Positions 36,977 through 46,862 of a DNA stretch of 64,000 bases are shown one piece after another. Origin of the DNA: Rodentibacter pneumotropicus DSM 21403 (lineage in GTDB: Bacteria; Pseudomonadota; Gammaproteobacteria; Enterobacterales; Pasteurellaceae); contig NZ_KB904059.1 of the NCBI RefSeq assembly GCF_000379905.1, positions 1 to 64,000 on the forward strand, given 5' to 3'. Every line of letters starts with the position of its first letter. Position 1 is the first letter of the stretch. The notes below the pieces were generated by a model. It worked only from the letters and a program-made list of their open reading frames with translations. It was not told the origin of the DNA and did no database searches. A program made the translations under genes and the position numbers.

Positions 36977-38017
36977 ATGAAAATTAAAACATTATCCTGT
37001 GTGGTTAAAGGTGCAGAGAATGTAGGAATTATTGAGCAGGATGTGCAATATGATGAGGACGATCAACATCAGACACTTATCAAGATCTCTTGTGGGGGAA
37101 TCTGTGGCTCAGATTTACATTATTATCAACACGGAAAGGTTGGAAATTTTGCAGTAAAACATCCCATGATCTTAGGACATGAGGTGATTGGTAGAATTTT
37201 GAAAACAAATGCCTCAAATTTACATGTAAATCAAAAAGTAGCAATCAACCCAAGTAAACCATGCCACAGTTGTAAATATTGTTTATCAGGAGAAATTAAT
37301 CAATGCGAAACCATGCGTTTCTTTGGTAGTGCTATGTATAACCCCCACGTAGATGGCGGATTTACACAATATAAAGTTGTTGATAATACCCAATGTATTA
37401 CTTATCCAGAAGATGTTGATGATGAAATAATGGTTTTTGCAGAACCTCTTGCAGTGGCGATTCATGCCGCAAAACAAGGAGGAGACCTTAAAGGGAAACG
37501 TGTATTTATTTCCGGTGTAGGCCCAATCGGTTGCTTAGTTATCGCTTCAGTAAAGGCATTAGGTGCACAAGAAATTATTTGTGCAGATATTAGTCAGCGA
37601 TGTTTGAATTTAGCCCTAGAAATGGGTGCAACAAAAGTACTTCATGCGAATGATGATTTTTCAGAGTATGCGCAACACAAAGGTGAATTTGATGTGTCCT
37701 TTGAAGCGTCAGGTCACCCTTCTTCAATTGAACGCTGCTTAGAAGTGACCAAAGCAAAAGGCACAATTGTTCAAATTGGTATGGGGAGCAACATCTCTAA
37801 TTTTCCATTAATGACATTAATTACTAAAGAAATTAACTGGAAAGGTTCATTCCGTTTTGTTGAAGAATTTAATACAGCCGTCAATTGGCTGGCAACCAAT
37901 AAAGTCAATCCACTACCGTTACTCTCCGCTAAATTTTCATTTAAAAATTTCGAAGATGCGTTAAAAAAGGCAGGAAATAAAAATGACATTTCAAAAGTAC
38001 AAATAACATTCTCATAG
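36977..38017 (+). CDS. idnD: L-idonate 5-dehydrogenase
   Basis: 346 residues of the zinc medium-chain dehydrogenase family. Catalytic-zinc motifs GGICGSDLHYY and ILGHEVIG, the four-Cys structural zinc loop (CHSCKYCLSGEINQC, about 96-110), and the NAD motif SGVGPIGCLV (about 180) are present. Sequence follows E. coli IdnD closely (AINPSKPC; RFFGSAMY; HVDGGFTQYK). It oxidises L-idonate to 5-ketogluconate. GGAG precedes the ATG. First gene of an idnD-idnO-permease operon. Confidence 0.92.
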   Translation: MKIKTLSCVVKGAENVGIIEQDVQYDEDDQHQTLIKISCGGICGSDLHYYQHGKVGNFAVKHPMILGHEVIGRILKTNASNLHVNQKVAINPSKPCHSCKYCLSGEINQCETMRFFGSAMYNPHVDGGFTQYKVVDNTQCITYPEDVDDEIMVFAEPLAVAIHAAKQGGDLKGKRVFISGVGPIGCLVIASVKALGAQEIICADISQRCLNLALEMGATKVLHANDDFSEYAQHKGEFDVSFEASGHPSSIERCLEVTKAKGTIVQIGMGSNISNFPLMTLITKEINWKGSFRFVEEFNTAVNWLATNKVNPLPLLSAKFSFKNFEDALKKAGNKNDISKVQITFS

Positions 38018-38024
38018 AGGAATT

Positions 38025-38792
38025 ATGATGGAAAACTTCTTTTCAGTAAAAGATAAAAATATTTTAATTACGGGCTCCACACGAGGTATTGGGTATTTAC
38101 TGGCAAAAGGACTCGCTGAACAAGGTGCTAAAATTATTATTAATGGTACGAAACAAGAGAATGCCGAAAAAATAGCCAAAGAATTCAATGATAATGGATT
38201 CATTGCTTATCCCGTTTCTTTTGATGTGACAAATACAGCCGAGGTCCATACAGCCATTGACTATATTGAACAAAATATCGGACCAATAGACGTATTAATT
38301 AATAATGCCGGTATTCAACGTCGCTATCCATTTTGTGAATTTCCCGAACAAGACTTTGACGACATTATTCAAGTCAATCAAAAAGCCGTTTTTATTATTT
38401 CACAAGCTGTTGCTCGGTATATGGTACGGCGTAAAAAAGGGAAAATTGTTAATATAGGTTCAATGCAAAGTGAATTAGGGCGGGATACCATTACACCATA
38501 CGCTGCATCAAAAGGTGCCGTAAAAATGCTGACAAGAGGAATGTGTGTTGAGCTTGCCCGTTATAACATTCAAGTGAATGGTATCGCTCCAGGATATTTT
38601 CAAACAGAATTGACAAAACCGTTAGTAGAAAATAAAGAATTCACAGAATGGTTATGTAAAAGAACACCGGCTGCACGCTGGGGAAACCCAGAAGAGTTAA
38701 TTGGAGCAGCTATATTTCTTTCGTCAAAAGCATCAGATTTTGTCAATGGCCATTTACTATTTGTTGATGGCGGAATGCTTGCGGCTGTTTAG
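38025..38792 (+). CDS. idnO: 5-keto-D-gluconate 5-reductase
   Basis: 255 residues of the short-chain dehydrogenase family: TGSTRGIG (about 16-23), NNAG, and the catalytic YAASK (about 160). It reduces 5-ketogluconate to D-gluconate, the substrate of GntK. AGAGG lies before two neighbouring ATGs (38025 and 38028); the second has the better spacing. It starts seven bases after idnD and sits in the same operon. Confidence 0.9.
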   Translation: MMENFFSVKDKNILITGSTRGIGYLLAKGLAEQGAKIIINGTKQENAEKIAKEFNDNGFIAYPVSFDVTNTAEVHTAIDYIEQNIGPIDVLINNAGIQRRYPFCEFPEQDFDDIIQVNQKAVFIISQAVARYMVRRKKGKIVNIGSMQSELGRDTITPYAASKGAVKMLTRGMCVELARYNIQVNGIAPGYFQTELTKPLVENKEFTEWLCKRTPAARWGNPEELIGAAIFLSSKASDFVNGHLLFVDGGMLAAV

Positions 38793-38820
38793 GTATTACA
38801 TCAAATAAGGTAAACAAATT

Positions 38821-40167
38821 ATGCTAATTTTCATCCTCGTCGCCTCAATAGCAGTTTTATTGCTATTAATTATTAAATTTAATATCCATGCATTCGTTGC
38901 TTTAACCATTGTTAGTTTACTTACTGCAATCGCAACAGGCATTCCCGTAGATAAAATATTACCAACCCTCCTCAGTGGTTTTGGAAATACCCTCGCTTCA
39001 GTTGCCCTATTAGTCGGACTTGGTGCAATGATAGGCAGACTACTTGAAATAACCGGTGGTGCAAAAGTATTAGCTGATACACTCATCAATAAGTTTGGAG
39101 AAAAAAAAGCCCCTTTTGCCTTAGGTATAGCCTCTCTCCTGTTTGGTTTCCCAATCTTCTTTGATGCCGGCTTAGTTGTGATGCTTCCTATAATATTTAG
39201 TGTGGCAAAACAATTTGGCGGATCTTTATTTAAATATGCTTTTCCTGCCGCAGGTGCTTTTGCCGTCACTCATGCTTTCCTTCCGCCACACCCCGGTCCG
39301 GTAGCCTCCGGTGAACTACTCGGCGCGAATATCGGTTTACTAACAATTATTGCGGTAATTATTGCTATTCCGACATGGTATTTTGCCGCTTATCTATACG
39401 GCACATATTTAGGTAAAAAATTGCATTTGGATCTACCAAAATCATTTTTAAATGTCACACCAATAAATGAAACGACTTTAACTCCTCCGAGCTTTAAAAA
39501 AGTACTTTTCATTCTATTACTCCCATTATGCCTAATTATGCTGGATACCGTTCTATATACGCTTACCGTAGCAAAAATGGTTGATGGTTCTTCATTATTA
39601 GTACAAAGTTTGCGTCTATTAGGAAAAACGCCCATTGCATTATTAATTACATTACTTGTCTCAATTGCTTTACTCAAAGAACAAAGAAGTTACGAACAAA
39701 TAGAAAAAATCTGTGATAATGCGCTTGGTCCGATTTGTGCTATCGTTTTAGTAACCGGAGCAGGCGGTATGTTCGGTGGTGTTTTACGGGCTAGCGGTAT
39801 CGGGGATCAATTAGCCTCTATGCTATCTGATACAGGGATGCCTATTATTGTTGCGGCATTTGTCATATCCGCCGCATTACGTGTTGCACAAGGTTCCGCT
39901 ACCGTTGCCATTACAACGACATCTGCTTTAATTGCTCCAACTGTTACTGCCACAACGGGACTCAGTCAATTTGATCTTTGCTTCATAGTTATCTCAATTG
40001 CTTCCGGAGCGACAGTCTTAGCGCATGTAAATGATAGTGGGTTTTGGTTGGTTAGTCGTTTCTTAGAAATTGATACTAAGACTATGTTTAAAACTTGGAC
40101 AGTTCAAGAAACACTAATTGGCTTAGTCGGCTTTATTATCGCATTAATCGGCAGTATCATTCTCTAA
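38821..40167 (+). CDS. GntP-family gluconate/idonate permease
   Basis: 448 residues, about 12-14 membrane segments. The GntP-family signatures are SGFGNTLASVALLVGLGAMI, FGFPIFFDAGLVVMLPI, and HAFLPPHPGPVA (about 153-164). Family members take up D-gluconate or L-idonate with protons. Its place after idnO suggests the IdnT role; GntT/GntU-like gluconate uptake is equally possible, since the operon handles both. The last 60 bases before the next gene hold two degenerate and one exact USS. Confidence 0.9.
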   Translation: MLIFILVASIAVLLLLIIKFNIHAFVALTIVSLLTAIATGIPVDKILPTLLSGFGNTLASVALLVGLGAMIGRLLEITGGAKVLADTLINKFGEKKAPFALGIASLLFGFPIFFDAGLVVMLPIIFSVAKQFGGSLFKYAFPAAGAFAVTHAFLPPHPGPVASGELLGANIGLLTIIAVIIAIPTWYFAAYLYGTYLGKKLHLDLPKSFLNVTPINETTLTPPSFKKVLFILLLPLCLIMLDTVLYTLTVAKMVDGSSLLVQSLRLLGKTPIALLITLLVSIALLKEQRSYEQIEKICDNALGPICAIVLVTGAGGMFGGVLRASGIGDQLASMLSDTGMPIIVAAFVISAALRVAQGSATVAITTTSALIAPTVTATTGLSQFDLCFIVISIASGATVLAHVNDSGFWLVSRFLEIDTKTMFKTWTVQETLIGLVGFIIALIGSIIL

Positions 40168-40258
40168 TCTGAAAGTGCAGTTCAATTTGCAAAACATTTC
40201 TAAAATTGACCGCACTTTGCTAAAATCAGCCATTATTTTTTCCGAACAAGGATAAACA

Positions 40259-41116
40259 ATGGCTGATTTTCCTTTTATTATTGAGATCAATGAACAAAAT
40301 CTCACTGAAATTCTTCAACAGTCCCTTGACAAACCGCTTGTGGTAAACTTTTATGCGCCTAGTCATAAAGAATCTGCCGATTTTTTAGTGCTGTTGGAGC
40401 GTGTAGCTGAGCAATATCAAGGGCAATTTATACTCGGCAAAGTGAATTGTGAAAGCGAACAAATTGTCGCAGCACAATTCCGAATTCAAGCCTTGCCAAC
40501 CACCTATTTATTCAAAGAAGCACAAGCATTGGATGCTTTTCCCGGTGGATTGGATCAAACCTCGCTCTTACAACGTTTAAGTGTTATTTTACCAAAAGAG
40601 GAAGAACTCAAATTTCATCAAGCCTTAGATTTCCTACAAGTAGAAAATTACGATGCCGCATTACCGCTATTAAAAGAAGCGTGGGAACTTTCCGATAAGA
40701 AAAACAGCGATATCGCCCTACTCTACGCAGAAACCTATATTGCGATGAAAAAAACCGAGCCGGCACAAGAAATTTTAAATCAAATTCCGTTGCAAGATCG
40801 GGATAGCCGCTGGCAGGGTTTACAAGCACAGATTGAATTGTTAATTCAAGCGGCAGATACACCGGAAATTCAACAATTAGCCGCTGATTATGCGAAAAAT
40901 CCGACGCCGGACATCGCGGTTAAACTAGCCGTGCAATTACATCAAGCCGGCAGAAATGAAGAAGCTCTTCCCCTCCTTTTTGGTATTTTAAAAATGGATT
41001 TAAACGCACAAAATGGTGAAGTAAAACAACAGTTCTTGTCTATTTTAAGTGCAATGGGTAATGCAGATCCGCTCACCAGCAAATTCCGTCGGTTACTTTA
41101 CTCTCTGCTCTACTAA
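40259..41116 (+). CDS. ybbN: Thioredoxin-like co-chaperone YbbN (CnoX)
   Basis: 285 residues: thioredoxin fold (about 1-110) in which the usual CxxC is replaced (NFYAPSHKES), so no dithiol redox activity is expected, then TPR-like helical repeats (about 120-285; LDFLQVENYDAALPLLKEAW). E. coli YbbN/CnoX holds unfolding proteins and passes them to GroEL and DnaK. It is followed by trxB, 78 bases on, same strand. Confidence 0.9.
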   Translation: MADFPFIIEINEQNLTEILQQSLDKPLVVNFYAPSHKESADFLVLLERVAEQYQGQFILGKVNCESEQIVAAQFRIQALPTTYLFKEAQALDAFPGGLDQTSLLQRLSVILPKEEELKFHQALDFLQVENYDAALPLLKEAWELSDKKNSDIALLYAETYIAMKKTEPAQEILNQIPLQDRDSRWQGLQAQIELLIQAADTPEIQQLAADYAKNPTPDIAVKLAVQLHQAGRNEEALPLLFGILKMDLNAQNGEVKQQFLSILSAMGNADPLTSKFRRLLYSLLY

Positions 41117-41179
41117 ATGCAATATTATGTCACCATTACACAAAAGCACGCCAACATGGCATTCCTACTTACTACATAA

Positions 41180-42148
<969 letters not shown>

Positions 42149-42155
42149 ATATTAA

Positions 42156-42225
42156 GGCGTGCTAAGTGAGAGTTAGCACGCCAACGACTCATCATCGTGC
42201 GTGGCTAGCTCATAACCCCACGCAC
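42156..42225. terminator. Two consecutive hairpins between trxB and cydD
   Basis: GGCGTGCTAA / TTAGCACGCC (42156-42182, perfect ten-base stem) and CGTGCGTGG / CCACGCAC (42196-42225). Neither has a T run, so they may stabilise or process a trxB-cydDC message rather than end it. Confidence 0.5.
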
Positions 42226-42262
42226 AAATCTATCCTCCCCGACTTGGGACGAATAAAAACCT

Positions 42263-44023
42263 ATGGATAAACTTCGCCAAAAATATTTACAACAATGGCT
42301 ACGCACCCAGCAAGAACCAATCAAAAAATTGATGCGTGCCAATATTGCCCTTGCGGCAGTTTCATCGCTTATTTTAGTGGCACAAACTTATTTTCTCGCC
42401 CTTCTACTCGATAAACTCATTATGCAAAATGTGCCGTCGGGCGATCTCATCCCTTATTTTATTGGCTTAATTTTCTGCTTTGCTTTGCGGGCAATCATTT
42501 TGTGGGAGAGAGAAAAACTCGGTTTTGAAAGTGGTCGTCAATTACGTCGCCATATTCGTCAAAAGATTCTGGATAAAATCCATCTTGTCGGCCCTGCCAC
42601 CATTAACCAAAAACCGGCGGGCAGTTGGGCAAGTATTATGTTGGAACAAGTAGAAAATTTGCACAATTTCTATGCCCGTTTTCTTCCCCAACAAAGTCTT
42701 TCTGTGATCCTTCCTATTGTCATTTTAATTGCCGTATTTCCGTTAAACTGGGCCGCCGGTTTAATTTTAATGATCACCGCACCGCTGGTACCGGCTTTTA
42801 TGATGCTAGTGGGAATTGCCGCCGCGGACAGCAACCAAAAAAATATGGCTACCCTCGCACGTTTAAGCGCACAATTTTTAGATCGCCTACGCGGACTTGA
42901 AACCTTGCGACTTTTTAACCGCACTTTAGAACAAACCGAGCATATCAAAAACACTACGGAAGATTTTCGTGAAACCACTATGGATGTGCTAAAAATCGCC
43001 TTTTTATCCTCCGCCGTATTAGAATTTTTCACCTCTATTTCTATTGCACTAATGGCGGTCTATTTCGGTTTTAGTTATCTCGGGCAAATTGAGTTTGGCA
43101 CTTACAGCACCTCACTCACCCTCTTTACCGGCTTTTTCTGTTTAATTCTTGCCCCCGAGTTTTATCAACCTCTTCGAGATCTCGGCACCTATTATCATGA
43201 TCGAGCAGCCGGTATCGGTGCCGCGGATGCCATTGTGGATTTTTTAGAAACGGAATACCTCACTAATCATCAATATGATCAAAAGATTCCCACTGAAAGT
43301 GCGGTCGAAATTCGGGCAGAAAATGTCGTGGTGCTTTCTACTCAAGGCACTCCACTGACAAAACCGTTAACATTCCATATTCCGGCTAATTACAACGTCG
43401 CCCTAGTAGGGCAAAGCGGTGCAGGTAAAAGCTCTTTAATGAATGCAATCCTCGGTTTTCTACCCTATGAAGGTTCATTAAAAATCAACGGACAAGAACT
43501 GAGTGAAAGCAATCTAACAGAATGGCGTAAAAACATTGCTTGGGTGGGGCAAAATCCATTGTTGCTACAAGGCACAATCAAAGAAAATCTGTTGCTTGGC
43601 GATATTCAAGCAAACGATGAAGAAATTGACCATGCCTTAACTTTGGCACAAGCCAAAACATTCACGGACAAACTTGGGTTAAACTATGAAATCAAAGATG
43701 GCGGCTTGGGTATTTCTGTAGGGCAAGCACAGCGCCTTGCGATTACACGCGCATTATTACGTAAAGGAAAATTGCTTCTCCTTGATGAACCCACAGCAAG
43801 CCTTGATGCACAGTCGGAAAATTTGGTTTTACAAGCCCTAAACGATATCAGTTGTTATCAAACTACATTGATGATCACGCATCGTATTGAAGATCTCAAA
43901 CAATGCGACCAAATTTTTGTGATGCAGCAAGGAGAAATTCTTCAACAAGGCGACTTTTCACAGCTCAAAGCCCACGGTTTTTTTGCCGAATTACTCGCTC
44001 AACGACAAGAGGATATTCAATAA
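42263..44023 (+). CDS. cydD: ABC transporter CydD (cytochrome bd assembly)
   Basis: 586 residues: six membrane segments (about 20-320), then an ATPase domain with Walker A GQSGAGKSS (about 388), a signature replaced by ISVGQAQRLAITRALL and Walker B LLLLDEPTASLD. The CydDC heterodimer exports glutathione/cysteine, or by newer work moves haem, and is needed to assemble cytochrome bd. Its stop overlaps the cydC start (TAATG). Carries two USS cores. Confidence 0.94.
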   Translation: MDKLRQKYLQQWLRTQQEPIKKLMRANIALAAVSSLILVAQTYFLALLLDKLIMQNVPSGDLIPYFIGLIFCFALRAIILWEREKLGFESGRQLRRHIRQKILDKIHLVGPATINQKPAGSWASIMLEQVENLHNFYARFLPQQSLSVILPIVILIAVFPLNWAAGLILMITAPLVPAFMMLVGIAAADSNQKNMATLARLSAQFLDRLRGLETLRLFNRTLEQTEHIKNTTEDFRETTMDVLKIAFLSSAVLEFFTSISIALMAVYFGFSYLGQIEFGTYSTSLTLFTGFFCLILAPEFYQPLRDLGTYYHDRAAGIGAADAIVDFLETEYLTNHQYDQKIPTESAVEIRAENVVVLSTQGTPLTKPLTFHIPANYNVALVGQSGAGKSSLMNAILGFLPYEGSLKINGQELSESNLTEWRKNIAWVGQNPLLLQGTIKENLLLGDIQANDEEIDHALTLAQAKTFTDKLGLNYEIKDGGLGISVGQAQRLAITRALLRKGKLLLLDEPTASLDAQSENLVLQALNDISCYQTTLMITHRIEDLKQCDQIFVMQQGEILQQGDFSQLKAHGFFAELLAQRQEDIQ

Positions 44024-45750
44024 TGCGTGCATTACTGCCTTTTATACGTTTATTTACATTCGCCAAATTGCCCTTAATTTTAGGCTTGATCCTAATGATT
44101 TTAGGGCTCGCCTCCAGTATGGGATTACTCACCCTGTCAGGTTGGTTCTTAGCAGCTACAGCTATCGCGGGGCTCGGTACGCTGTTTAACTTTTTTTATC
44201 CTTCCGCCAGCGTTCGGGGACTAGCCATCGGACGCACGGTCGCCCGCTATTTTGAAAAACTGGTTACGCACGATGCGACTTTCCGTGTTCTGGCAAATTT
44301 ACGTGTACAAGTATTTGAAAAAATCATCCCTTTAAGCCCTGCGGTGCTGAACCGTTATCGTAACAGCGAACTATTAAATCGTCTTGTTTCCGATGTAGAT
44401 ACACTTGACAGCCTTTATTTACGCCTACTTGCGCCTTTTTTCAGTGCCGCATTTGTGATTATTACGATGAGTATTGGATTGAGCTTTATTCACGTCCCCC
44501 TTGCATTAGGGTTAGGCATTGTTTTGCTGATATTATTGGTACTTATTCCGACTATTTTCTATCGTTTAGGGCAACAATTTGGCAAGACTTTAGTGCAAGT
44601 ACGCGCAACATACCGCACACAATTTTTAGAATTTATTCAGGCCCAAGCAGAGCTTTTACTATTTGATGCTGAAAAGCAAGTCAAAGAAAAAATGGCAACG
44701 ACAGAAAAACATTGGCAAAGGGCGCAAGAAAAAGAAGCAAAATTAAGCGGATTTTCTACCGCACTTGCCCTTTTCTTAAACGGAGGGTTGATTTGCGCTA
44801 TGCTGTGGTTCGGTAGTCAAGCAGATTTTGGTGACGATGAATATCGTGCGGCCTTTATTGCCCTATTCACCTTTGCCGCCCTTGCTGCCTTTGAAATTAT
44901 TATGCCACTAGGCGCGGCTTTTTTACATATCGGGCAAGTCATCACAGCAGCAGAACGTGTCACGGATATTATTGAACAAAAACCTTTGGTCGAATTTCAT
45001 GGCAACACAGAATTTGAACAGAAAGTGCGGTTAATTTCCGCTAAGAATTTAAGTTTCGCCTATCCGGAAAGAGAAAATCTTGCCTTAGAAAATCTCACGC
45101 TTGATTTGATGCAGGGTGAAAAGGTGGCGATTCTTGGCAAAACGGGCAGCGGGAAATCAACATTACTTCAACTATTGGTACGCAACTATGATCCCAACCA
45201 AGGAGAACTTTTGCTTGCAGGCAAGCCCATTTCTACTTACGCCGAACAAACCTTGCGTGAGCAATTCTGTTTTCTAACTCAACGGGTACACGTATTCAGC
45301 GATAGTTTGCGTCAAAATTTACAGTTTGCCAGCCAGGAAAAAATTTCCGACGAAAAAATGATCGAGGTACTCAATCAAGTAGGATTAGGAAAATTATTAA
45401 CGCAATCAGAGGGATTGGATCTCTGGTTGGGTGATGGCGGTCGCCCGCTTTCCGGTGGCGAGCAACGTCGTTTAGGCATTGCCCGAATTTTATTAAATAA
45501 TGCCTCTATTTTATTACTTGATGAGCCGACGGAAGGGCTTGACCGAGAAACCGAACGTCAAATTTTGCGTTTAATTTTACAACATACAAAAAACAAAACC
45601 CTTATTATGGTGACCCATCGCTTAACCGCACTTGAGCAATTTGACAGAATTTGTGTGATTGATGAGGGTAACCTCATTGAACAGGGCGATTATGAAAGTT
45701 TAATCAAAAAAGAAGAGGGATTTTTCAAACGATTGGTCGAACGTGTATAG
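44023..45750 (+). CDS. cydC: ABC transporter CydC (cytochrome bd assembly)
   Basis: 575 residues with the same six-TM plus ATPase layout: LPFIRLFTFAKLPLILGLIL at the N-terminus, Walker A GKTGSGKST, LSGGEQRRLGIARILL, and Walker B ILLLDEPTEGLD. Start chosen at 44023, overlapping the cydD stop; a longer rare-start reading would run 120 bases into cydD. Partner of CydD in the inner membrane. Converges on the 4.5S RNA gene. Confidence 0.94.
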   Translation: MRALLPFIRLFTFAKLPLILGLILMILGLASSMGLLTLSGWFLAATAIAGLGTLFNFFYPSASVRGLAIGRTVARYFEKLVTHDATFRVLANLRVQVFEKIIPLSPAVLNRYRNSELLNRLVSDVDTLDSLYLRLLAPFFSAAFVIITMSIGLSFIHVPLALGLGIVLLILLVLIPTIFYRLGQQFGKTLVQVRATYRTQFLEFIQAQAELLLFDAEKQVKEKMATTEKHWQRAQEKEAKLSGFSTALALFLNGGLICAMLWFGSQADFGDDEYRAAFIALFTFAALAAFEIIMPLGAAFLHIGQVITAAERVTDIIEQKPLVEFHGNTEFEQKVRLISAKNLSFAYPERENLALENLTLDLMQGEKVAILGKTGSGKSTLLQLLVRNYDPNQGELLLAGKPISTYAEQTLREQFCFLTQRVHVFSDSLRQNLQFASQEKISDEKMIEVLNQVGLGKLLTQSEGLDLWLGDGGRPLSGGEQRRLGIARILLNNASILLLDEPTEGLDRETERQILRLILQHTKNKTLIMVTHRLTALEQFDRICVIDEGNLIEQGDYESLIKKEEGFFKRLVERV

Positions 45751-45764
45751 AAAGGAAGTTGGGC

Positions 45765-45874
45765 GGAAACCTTCCCAGCTTCTTCTCGGCACACAGCACT
45801 TCCGACTTTGGCTGCTTTCTTCCGAACCTGACCGAGTAAACCGGACACCGTTGCGAGAGACCGAAAAGGTTTCC
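45765..45874 (-). ncRNA. ffs: 4.5S RNA of the signal recognition particle
   Basis: The minus strand carries the conserved SRP apical core GGTCAGGTTCGGAAGAAAGC then AGCCAAAG, flanked by TTTACTC and TGTCCGG. The ends pair as GGAAACCTT (45874-45866) and AAGGTTTCC (45773-45765), giving a single long hairpin of about 110 bases, as in E. coli ffs. The RNA binds Ffh to target membrane proteins. A possible -10 (CATAAT, about 45908-45903) with a GC-rich discriminator lies about 30 bases upstream, which would leave a leader for RNase P to remove. Confidence 0.93.
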
Positions 45875-45995
45875 ATTGAAATCGCAATGCGATTGCGCGC
45901 TATTATGCAAGAATTAAAGGGTCATTGCAAAGATTAATTGCATCGAATGATGAATTTGACGAGAATTTAAACCGCACTTTTCAGGAATTGGCATA

Positions 45996-46466
45996 ATGAA
46001 CTATTTACAATATTACCCCGTTGATGTGGTAAATGGCGAAGGCACGCGTTGTACCCTTTTTGTGAGCGGTTGTACCCATGGTTGCAAAGGCTGCTATAAC
46101 CAAAAAAGCTGGTCATTCAGTGCCGGCGTACTCTTTGACGAAATCATGGAACAACAAATTATCAATGATTTAAAAGATACCCGTATCAAACGCCAAGGTT
46201 TAACGCTATCCGGTGGCGATCCTCTCCATCCTCGCAACTTAGAAACCCTTTTGCCTTTCGTGCAACGGGTAAAACGTGAATGCCCCGACAAAGATATTTG
46301 GGTATGGACCGGTTACAAACTAGCAGAGCTGGATGAAAATCAGCGTGCCATGCTACCCTATATTGATGTGCTCATTGATGGAAAATTTGAACAAGAAAAA
46401 GCCGACCCCAGCCTGCTCTGGCGGGGATCGGCTAATCAGATTATTTATAGGTTTAAAAACATTTAG
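45996..46466 (+). CDS. nrdG: Anaerobic ribonucleotide reductase activating protein
   Basis: 156 residues of the radical-SAM family; CxxxCxxC is Cys26, Cys30, Cys33 (FVSGCTHGCKGCYN), and LTLSGGDPLHP is the SAM-binding GGE-like motif. It makes the glycyl radical on NrdD. nrdD is not adjacent. A USS core lies about 18 bases upstream of the ATG. Confidence 0.95.
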   Translation: MNYLQYYPVDVVNGEGTRCTLFVSGCTHGCKGCYNQKSWSFSAGVLFDEIMEQQIINDLKDTRIKRQGLTLSGGDPLHPRNLETLLPFVQRVKRECPDKDIWVWTGYKLAELDENQRAMLPYIDVLIDGKFEQEKADPSLLWRGSANQIIYRFKNI

Positions 46467-46484
46467 GCAGAAAGAATTTTCACT

Positions 46485-46856
46485 CTAAATATTACAATCT
46501 TCATTTTTCCAATAATCTAAAGCGTGGTTTATATAGAACTCAATATCATCATCACTATAACCAAGCAATTTACCGATTTTTCTTTCTAAATCGGGATCAA
46601 ACTTATCGTAGCTTTCCAACAAAACCGAGCTTAGTACCTCCGCTTTTTTTATATGTTCCGGTCGATATATTAAGTAATAGGAAAAATCACCTAATGATGT
46701 TTTTAAATTAATTGTTTTTAACTCAAACGTCTTATTCTCTAAATAAGGGAAAAAATCCTCCGGCACTTCAGCGTCGGTGTAAAATAAAGCAATCTCTTTT
46801 TGATGATTTAACATCAACTCTAATTCTTTTTCCTCATGAGGTCCAAGCATACCCAT
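46485..46856 (-). CDS. Small protein of unknown function
   Basis: 123 residues, very acidic (MGMLGPHEEKELELMLNHQK ... DYWKNEDCNI), soluble, no signal peptide. GGGAG of the tatD 3' end lies ten bases before the ATG, and the gene starts six bases after tatD, so it is likely cotranscribed with it. The pattern FFPYLENKTFELKTINLKTS and DPDLERKIGKLLGYSDDDIE does not bring a family to my mind; size, acidity and solitary placement are reminiscent of immunity or antidote-like proteins, but nothing shows it. Confidence 0.7.
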   Translation of the reverse strand: MGMLGPHEEKELELMLNHQKEIALFYTDAEVPEDFFPYLENKTFELKTINLKTSLGDFSYYLIYRPEHIKKAEVLSSVLLESYDKFDPDLERKIGKLLGYSDDDIEFYINHALDYWKNEDCNI

Positions 46857-46862
46857 ACTATT

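Noticed and set aside
45743-45937. Plus-strand reading frame of 64 codons after cydC
   Set aside because: It lies across the complement of the 4.5S RNA gene and has no protein-like pattern; the RNA structure explains the sequence.
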